Below are positions 5,599-9,932 of a stretch of 9,932 nt of DNA, piece after piece. Below the pieces are notes generated by a model. It was not told where the DNA came from. It worked only from the letters and a program-made list of their open reading frames with translations, and searched no databases. Source of the DNA: Nitrospira lenta (lineage in GTDB: Bacteria > Nitrospirota > Nitrospiria > Nitrospirales > Nitrospiraceae); the NCBI GenBank assembly GCA_945906715.1, contig CAMDRK010000078.1:1-9932 (forward strand). Direction: 5' to 3'. How positions within the stretch are numbered: position 1 is the first letter of the stretch; the number at the start of each line of letters is the position of its first letter. The position numbers were made by a program, and so were the translations under genes.

Positions 5599-7308
5599 AT
5601 GGACAAACGCGTTGTCGTCTTTCTCGTTCTATCGTTAGCGATCATCCTGGGATTCGATCTGTTTATCAGACAGATGGGATGGGCTCCTGACCAGAATCAC
5701 CCTCAGCCCCCTACTGAGGATGCCGCTGGCCCTGGCTCCTCCGCGGAACTAGAGCCGGCTCCCGCCCCAGGAATTGGCAAGGACAGCGGTTCGACCAGTT
5801 CGAGCCTCTTATCCAAATCCGCTCAAAAACCCGGCGCTCCCTCGTCGGATATTACACCGACAATATTGGAACAGACGGTGACGGTTGAAACCGACCTGGT
5901 TCGGGTCGGACTGTCGAATCGTGGTGGGGTGATTCGCACGTGGGAGCTGAAGCGGTACCACACGTCGCCTCCGGAAAAAAAGCCGGTGCAGCTCGTGTAT
6001 CACGGGGGGAAATTCAAGGGTCCACTCTCGATTACAGTCACGAATGCCGACATCGACAAGACGGTTCGTGAAGGCCTCTATACTATTGAGAAAGATTTCA
6101 CCAGCCTCGATGCCGCGCATCCTGTCGGGCATGTCACGATGCAGTTCCACGATCCGATCACCCATGTTGGTGTGGAAAAAAAGCTGACCTTTCATCACGA
6201 TAGTTATGTCGTAGATGTGTCGGTTGCCCTGGAGGGAATCACCGATCCCTACGACGTCGTGCTGGGAACGAACTTCGGAATCGTGGAATGGGGCAGCGGG
6301 TTTATCGGTGTGATCGGCTCCGCTTCGCAGGTTGACGACAAAGTAGACAATGAAACACCGGAAAAAGAGCTTGAGCGGAAGGGGGCGGTCAAGTGGGTCG
6401 CCTTGCACGATAAGTACTTCGTATCGGTGTTAATCCCGAAACAGGGCGCATCTTCTCTGGCCAAAACTGAAGGCGAGCAGATTGTAACGACCATGGTGCG
6501 GATGGCCGCATCAGCAGGCACATCCTCTGCTGCGCTTCAGCTCTATGCCGGCCCAAAGGAATACGACACGCTCAAAGCCCTGGACATGGGCCTGGAAGAT
6601 CTGATCGATTTCGGATTCTTCATCTTCGGCAGTTGGTCGGTTGTAAAGTCGGTCGCAAAGCCGATCTTTTATGTGCTGCGGTTCATTCATGACTATGTCC
6701 CCAACTATGGGATCACCATCATCCTGCTGACGATGGCGATCAAGATCTTATTTGTGCCGCTGCAATACAAAAGCTATAAGTCGATGAGAATGATGCGGGT
6801 CATTCAACCGAAGATCAAAGAAGTCCAGGAAAAGTACAAGGGTGACCGCGACCGTTTGAACAAGGAATTAATGAAACTCTATCGGGAACAGAAAGTGAAC
6901 CCACTGGGTGGCTTTCTCCCGATGTTCTTGCAGATGCCGGTCTTCGTGGCCCTGTTCAATGTCCTCTACACGACGATCGATTTGCGCCAAGCCCCTTTCA
7001 TGCTCTGGGTGACAGATTTGTCGCTGCAGGATCCCTTTTACGTGTTGCCGATCCTTATGGGGGCGACGATGTTTATCCAACAAAAAATTACGCCCACCAC
7101 GATGGATCCGACACAGGCGAAAATCATGTTGGTGCTCCCGATTGGTCTGACATTTCTGTTCGTGAATTTCCCTGCAGGCCTTGTGTTGTATTGGGTGACG
7201 AACAATGTCCTCACCATCTCTCAACAATTGATCACGGATCGTTTTCTGTTGAACGACAAGGCGCTGGCCTCAGCAGGGGCTGCGCAGAGCAGCAGCCCGA
7301 ACGCATAG
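5599..7308 (+). CDS. yidC: Membrane protein insertase YidC
   Basis: YidC (Oxa1/Alb3 family) inserts and folds inner-membrane proteins, alone or with SecYEG. The 569-residue length fits the Gram-negative form. The order is an N-terminal membrane segment (5-23, in VVVFLVLSLAIILGFDLFI), a Pro/Ser/Ala-rich linker (about 27-88), the periplasmic beta domain (about 90-320), then the conserved insertase core with membrane segments near 370-390, 436-460, 478-494 and 508-545. Core motifs include QPKIKEVQEKYKGD (403-416), VNPLGGFLPMFLQMPVF (433-449), LRQAPF (462-467) and FPAGLVLYW (524-532). K382 seems to occupy the position of the groove Arg366 of E. coli, a basic residue as expected. The ribosome-binding site is poor (GGGGTAG, rather far away). 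yidD, which often precedes yidC, is absent here. Confidence 0.97.
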   Translation: MDKRVVVFLVLSLAIILGFDLFIRQMGWAPDQNHPQPPTEDAAGPGSSAELEPAPAPGIGKDSGSTSSSLLSKSAQKPGAPSSDITPTILEQTVTVETDLVRVGLSNRGGVIRTWELKRYHTSPPEKKPVQLVYHGGKFKGPLSITVTNADIDKTVREGLYTIEKDFTSLDAAHPVGHVTMQFHDPITHVGVEKKLTFHHDSYVVDVSVALEGITDPYDVVLGTNFGIVEWGSGFIGVIGSASQVDDKVDNETPEKELERKGAVKWVALHDKYFVSVLIPKQGASSLAKTEGEQIVTTMVRMAASAGTSSAALQLYAGPKEYDTLKALDMGLEDLIDFGFFIFGSWSVVKSVAKPIFYVLRFIHDYVPNYGITIILLTMAIKILFVPLQYKSYKSMRMMRVIQPKIKEVQEKYKGDRDRLNKELMKLYREQKVNPLGGFLPMFLQMPVFVALFNVLYTTIDLRQAPFMLWVTDLSLQDPFYVLPILMGATMFIQQKITPTTMDPTQAKIMLVLPIGLTFLFVNFPAGLVLYWVTNNVLTISQQLITDRFLLNDKALASAGAAQSSSPNA

Positions 7309-7318
7309 GCGTCCCCGA

Positions 7319-7402
7319 CTGGTCTATCTCGTTTATCTGGTCTGTCTCGTCTATTTGGTTGAACCAGACAGACTAAATAGACCAGATCAACCAAATGAAC
7401 AA
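7319..7402. repeat. Inverted array of 9-nt units, copy 2 (yidC-mnmE gap)
   Basis: Four units of TCTRTCTSG type (starts 7323, 7332, 7341, 7350) lead to the centre TTGAA (7359-7363). Four units of the opposite orientation follow (starts 7364, 7373, 7382, 7391), ending in CCAAATGAACAA as in copy 1. Positions 7341-7387 match 4564-4610 of copy 1 at 43 of 47 bases. This copy has one more left unit and three fewer right units. It starts 10 nt after the yidC stop and lies within the likely yidC-mnmE transcript, where it could fold as an RNA hairpin. Confidence 0.85.
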
Positions 7403-7449
7403 GACAGGTTGGAAGACTTTTTCAGCCTCCTGCCAGTGAAAGAGGCGTC

Positions 7450-8877
7450 ATGCATGGAGGACTCGGAGACACGATTTGTGCCATTGCCACCCCCGCGGGC
7501 GAGGGTGGTATTGGGATCGTTCGTCTGAGTGGTCCTCATGCGCTTGTAGTCGCCTCCCAAGTTATTCGGCTTCGGTCTGGAGATCCGCTTTCATCGGTTC
7601 CCTCCCATACGCTCCACCTTGCCGATCTTGTAATCCCCGCATCGCAGAGTAAAAAAGGGAGGCCAATCCTTCACAAACGCCTACCTGTATCGGGCCTACT
7701 CGATGAAGCGCTCGTGGTCTATATGAAAGGGCCTCGATCGTATACGGCAGAGGACGTGGTGGAGATTCAGTCTCATGGAGGAGCCTTGGTTCTTGGGATG
7801 GTTTGCACGGTATGTATTGAGTCCGGCGCACGGGTAGCGGAGCCGGGAGAGTTTACGAAGCGGGCCTTTCTCAACGGGCGGTTAGATCTCTCCCAGGCGG
7901 AAGCGGTACTCGATACGATCAGGGCCACATCATCCGCCGGATTGAATATCGCTCAACGCCAGCTACGGGGTGATCTCGCTCGTGAGGTAGAACAAGCTCG
8001 GACCTCTCTTCTGACGGTATTGGCCCATGTAGAGGCGGGAATTGATTTTGTGGGCGAAGATATTTCCTTTCTTCAGTGCGATGAACTGGTGCGCATCGTG
8101 GGCGAAGCCTGTGCGGTGGTTCAAAGGCTGGAAACCACGGCGCAGGAGGGCCGGATCTTGCGGGACGGCGCGCGAGTCGTCATCCTTGGCCGACCGAATG
8201 TCGGCAAATCCAGCCTGTTGAACCGTCTTCTGAGGGAAGAGCGGGCGATTGTGACGGCCATTCCCGGGACGACGAGGGATGCCATTGAGGAATCTATCGA
8301 TCTCAACGGGGTGATGATTCGTTTGGTTGATACGGCAGGAGTGCGTGAAACGGACGATATTGTCGAGCAGGAAGGGATTAAACGGACGCGTGCTGCGCAG
8401 AACGAGGCGGACCTCCTGTTAGTGGTCGTGGATGGCAGTGCGCTTCTCACGAGCGATGATCGGGCGCTCTTGGGCGCCGCCAGGGGTCGTAAGCATATAG
8501 TGATCCTGAACAAAGCGGATCTTGCCGTGACAGTGGACACTGATGCCACGCTTGAGGGTCACCAGGTATTTGTTGTTTCGGCTAAAACAGGTTTGGGGAT
8601 TGAGACGGTGAAGTCGGCTCTTCGCGCTCAGCTTGTCTCCGAGGGCTTTGAGGCAGCGGAGAGCGTCACGGTGACGAACGTACGGCATCGTGACGCATTA
8701 CGCCGGGCCGGTGAATCCCTGGGCCAGGCTCTCGAGTCCGTGCGGTGCGGAATGGCCGGAGAGTTTGTCTCGATCGATGTGCGCGCTGCAGCCGACGCGC
8801 TCGGAGAAATTACGGGCGCTATTACGACAGACGAGATTCTCGGCCGAATCTTTTCAGAATTCTGTATCGGTAAGTAG
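7450..8877 (+). CDS. mnmE: tRNA modification GTPase MnmE
   Basis: MnmE (TrmE/ThdF) works with MnmG to add the aminomethyl or carboxymethylaminomethyl group to wobble uridine 34 of certain tRNAs, using GTP and a folate one-carbon donor. The 475-residue product has the N-terminal folate-binding domain (DTICAIATPAGEGGIGIVRLSG begins at 7), the central helical domain, and an inserted G domain: G1 GRPNVGKSS (247-255), G2 TTRD (274-277), G3 DTAG (294-297), G4 NKAD (354-357), G5 SAK (377-379). The C-terminus ends in the conserved FCIGK, with the catalytic-type Cys472. AAAGAGG 4 nt before the ATG at 7450 supports the start. It is followed after 13 nt by mnmG, so the two partners are co-expressed. It is separated from yidC by a 9-nt-unit repeat. 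Confidence 0.98.
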   Translation: MHGGLGDTICAIATPAGEGGIGIVRLSGPHALVVASQVIRLRSGDPLSSVPSHTLHLADLVIPASQSKKGRPILHKRLPVSGLLDEALVVYMKGPRSYTAEDVVEIQSHGGALVLGMVCTVCIESGARVAEPGEFTKRAFLNGRLDLSQAEAVLDTIRATSSAGLNIAQRQLRGDLAREVEQARTSLLTVLAHVEAGIDFVGEDISFLQCDELVRIVGEACAVVQRLETTAQEGRILRDGARVVILGRPNVGKSSLLNRLLREERAIVTAIPGTTRDAIEESIDLNGVMIRLVDTAGVRETDDIVEQEGIKRTRAAQNEADLLLVVVDGSALLTSDDRALLGAARGRKHIVILNKADLAVTVDTDATLEGHQVFVVSAKTGLGIETVKSALRAQLVSEGFEAAESVTVTNVRHRDALRRAGESLGQALESVRCGMAGEFVSIDVRAAADALGEITGAITTDEILGRIFSEFCIGK

Positions 8878-8890
8878 GAAAAGGTTAAAC

Positions 8891-9932
8891 ATGGGACAGT
8901 CAGTCGACGTCATTGTGGTGGGCGGAGGTCATGCCGGCTGCGAAGCCGCCTTGGCTGCAGCGCGCATGGGTGCGCAAACCTTGCTGCTCACGATGGATCG
9001 TGACCGAATCGCACAGATGTCGTGCAACCCGGCGATCGGGGGAATCGCCAAAGGACATCTGGTAAAGGAAATCGATGCGCTGGGCGGGGAAATGGCGCGG
9101 AACACCGATCTTGCCGGCATCCAGTTCCGCTTCATCAACACGAGTAAAGGCCCGGCGGTGCGGGCCCTCCGCGTCCAATGCGACAAGAAGCTGTACCGGG
9201 ACGCCATGCAACGAACGTTGGCCCTGCAAGCAGGGCTGACGATCGGTGAAGGGACGGTCGATCGCTTGCTGACGCATGCCGGCGCGATTACCGGTGTGGT
9301 AACGAACCATGGCGATCATATACACGCGAAGGCTGTCATTCTGACATCGGGAACATTCCTTAAGGGACTTATCCATGTCGGCTTGAATCATTTTCCTGCG
9401 GGACGAGCCGGAGAGGCGTCTGCCGAGCATCTGTCCGATTGTATGCGCGACCTGGGATTCGAAGTGGGCCGGCTCAAAACCGGCACGCCTCCTCGCTTGG
9501 ACGGAGCCACTATCGATTTTTCCGTGATGACGCCTCAGCCGGGAGATGATCCACCGGTGCCGTTTTCGTATCGGACAGACCGGATTGATAACCGTCAGCT
9601 CCCCTGTCATTTGACCCATACCAATCGTGCAACGCACGAACTGATCCAACGCAATCTTGACCGGTCACCGCTCTACAGCGGCATTATTGAGTCGGTGGGG
9701 CCTCGGTATTGCCCATCGATTGAAGACAAAGTCGTGCGTTTCGCCGACAAAGAACGCCACCAGGTCTTTATTGAGCCCGAAGGACTGGATAGCCGCGAAT
9801 TTTATCCCAACGGAATCTCCACTAGCTTGCCGGTCGATGTCCAGGCCGGGATTCTAAAAACGATTCCAGGATTAGAGCAAGCCACCATGCTTAAGCCTGG
9901 CTATGCGGTTGAATACGACTACTTTCCACCAC
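8891..9932 (+). CDS. mnmG: tRNA uridine 5-carboxymethylaminomethyl modification enzyme MnmG (3' end outside window)
   Basis: MnmG (GidA) is the FAD-dependent partner of MnmE in modifying wobble uridine 34 of tRNA. The frame from the ATG at 8891 is open to the window end, giving the first 347 of an expected 620-630 residues. Motifs are the FAD-binding GGGHAGCEAA (11-20), MSCNPAIGGIAKGHLVKE (43-60, with C45 matching E. coli Cys47), INTSKGPAVRA (82-92), GRLKTGTPPRLD (193-204) and signature GPRYCPSIEDKVVRF (270-284, with C274 matching E. coli Cys277). The start is supported by the close family match from DVIVVGGGHAG onward and an AAAAGG 7 nt upstream. It follows mnmE by 13 nt and is surely in the same operon. 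Confidence 0.97.
   Translation, partial: MGQSVDVIVVGGGHAGCEAALAAARMGAQTLLLTMDRDRIAQMSCNPAIGGIAKGHLVKEIDALGGEMARNTDLAGIQFRFINTSKGPAVRALRVQCDKKLYRDAMQRTLALQAGLTIGEGTVDRLLTHAGAITGVVTNHGDHIHAKAVILTSGTFLKGLIHVGLNHFPAGRAGEASAEHLSDCMRDLGFEVGRLKTGTPPRLDGATIDFSVMTPQPGDDPPVPFSYRTDRIDNRQLPCHLTHTNRATHELIQRNLDRSPLYSGIIESVGPRYCPSIEDKVVRFADKERHQVFIEPEGLDSREFYPNGISTSLPVDVQAGILKTIPGLEQATMLKPGYAVEYDYFPP

Noticed and set aside
5809..6408. 199-codon minus-strand frame opposite yidC
   Set aside because: Antisense to the YidC periplasmic domain, rich in Arg/His/Phe as expected of a shadow frame; no own start context or family.
8900..9649. 249-codon minus-strand frame opposite mnmG
   Set aside because: The opposite strand encodes a clear MnmG with both catalytic cysteines and the FAD motif; this frame is a shadow.

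Overview
The window looks like a housekeeping segment of a bacterial chromosome with moderately high GC content. It most resembles Nitrospira or a close relative in Nitrospirota. That placement is an inference from protein character (YidC, Pgi and Glk types) and intergenic repeat style, and no marker gene was compared. It holds ten genes on two divergent units, two of them cut by the window edges.

Left half, minus strand (positions 4486 down to 232): four tightly packed genes, pgi - pgl - glk - rpiA, read in that order. The pgi/pgl gap is 1 nt, the pgl/glk gap is 25 nt, and glk/rpiA overlap as ATGA, so they are almost certainly one operon. Together they phosphorylate glucose, interconvert glucose-6-P and fructose-6-P, open 6-phosphogluconolactone and interconvert ribulose-5-P and ribose-5-P. 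The dehydrogenases of the oxidative pentose phosphate branch (Zwf, Gnd) are not in the window. At the extreme left, also on the minus strand, is the first 28 codons of what looks like an M1-family aminopeptidase.

Right half, plus strand (4732 to the end): rpmH - rnpA - yidC - mnmE - mnmG, the conserved cluster often found near the replication origin. It makes ribosomal protein L34, the RNase P protein, the membrane insertase YidC and the two subunits of the tRNA wobble-uridine modification enzyme. It is driven by a near-consensus sigma-70 promoter (TTGACA, 18 nt, TATAAT) just upstream of rpmH. Two members often found in this cluster are missing from it, yidD (between rnpA and yidC) and jag/khpB (after yidC), and dnaA is not upstream of rpmH.

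The most unusual material is between genes. Two related inverted arrays of a 9-nt unit (consensus CCARAYAGA on the right side, its complement on the left, centred on TTGAA) lie at 4551-4652 and 7319-7402. They share a core but differ in unit number. A different element, a nested imperfect inverted repeat (5400-5543), fills most of the rnpA-yidC gap where yidD would be expected. No mobile-element genes, CRISPR array, tRNA or rRNA were seen. No stretch longer than 300 nt lacks a gene.
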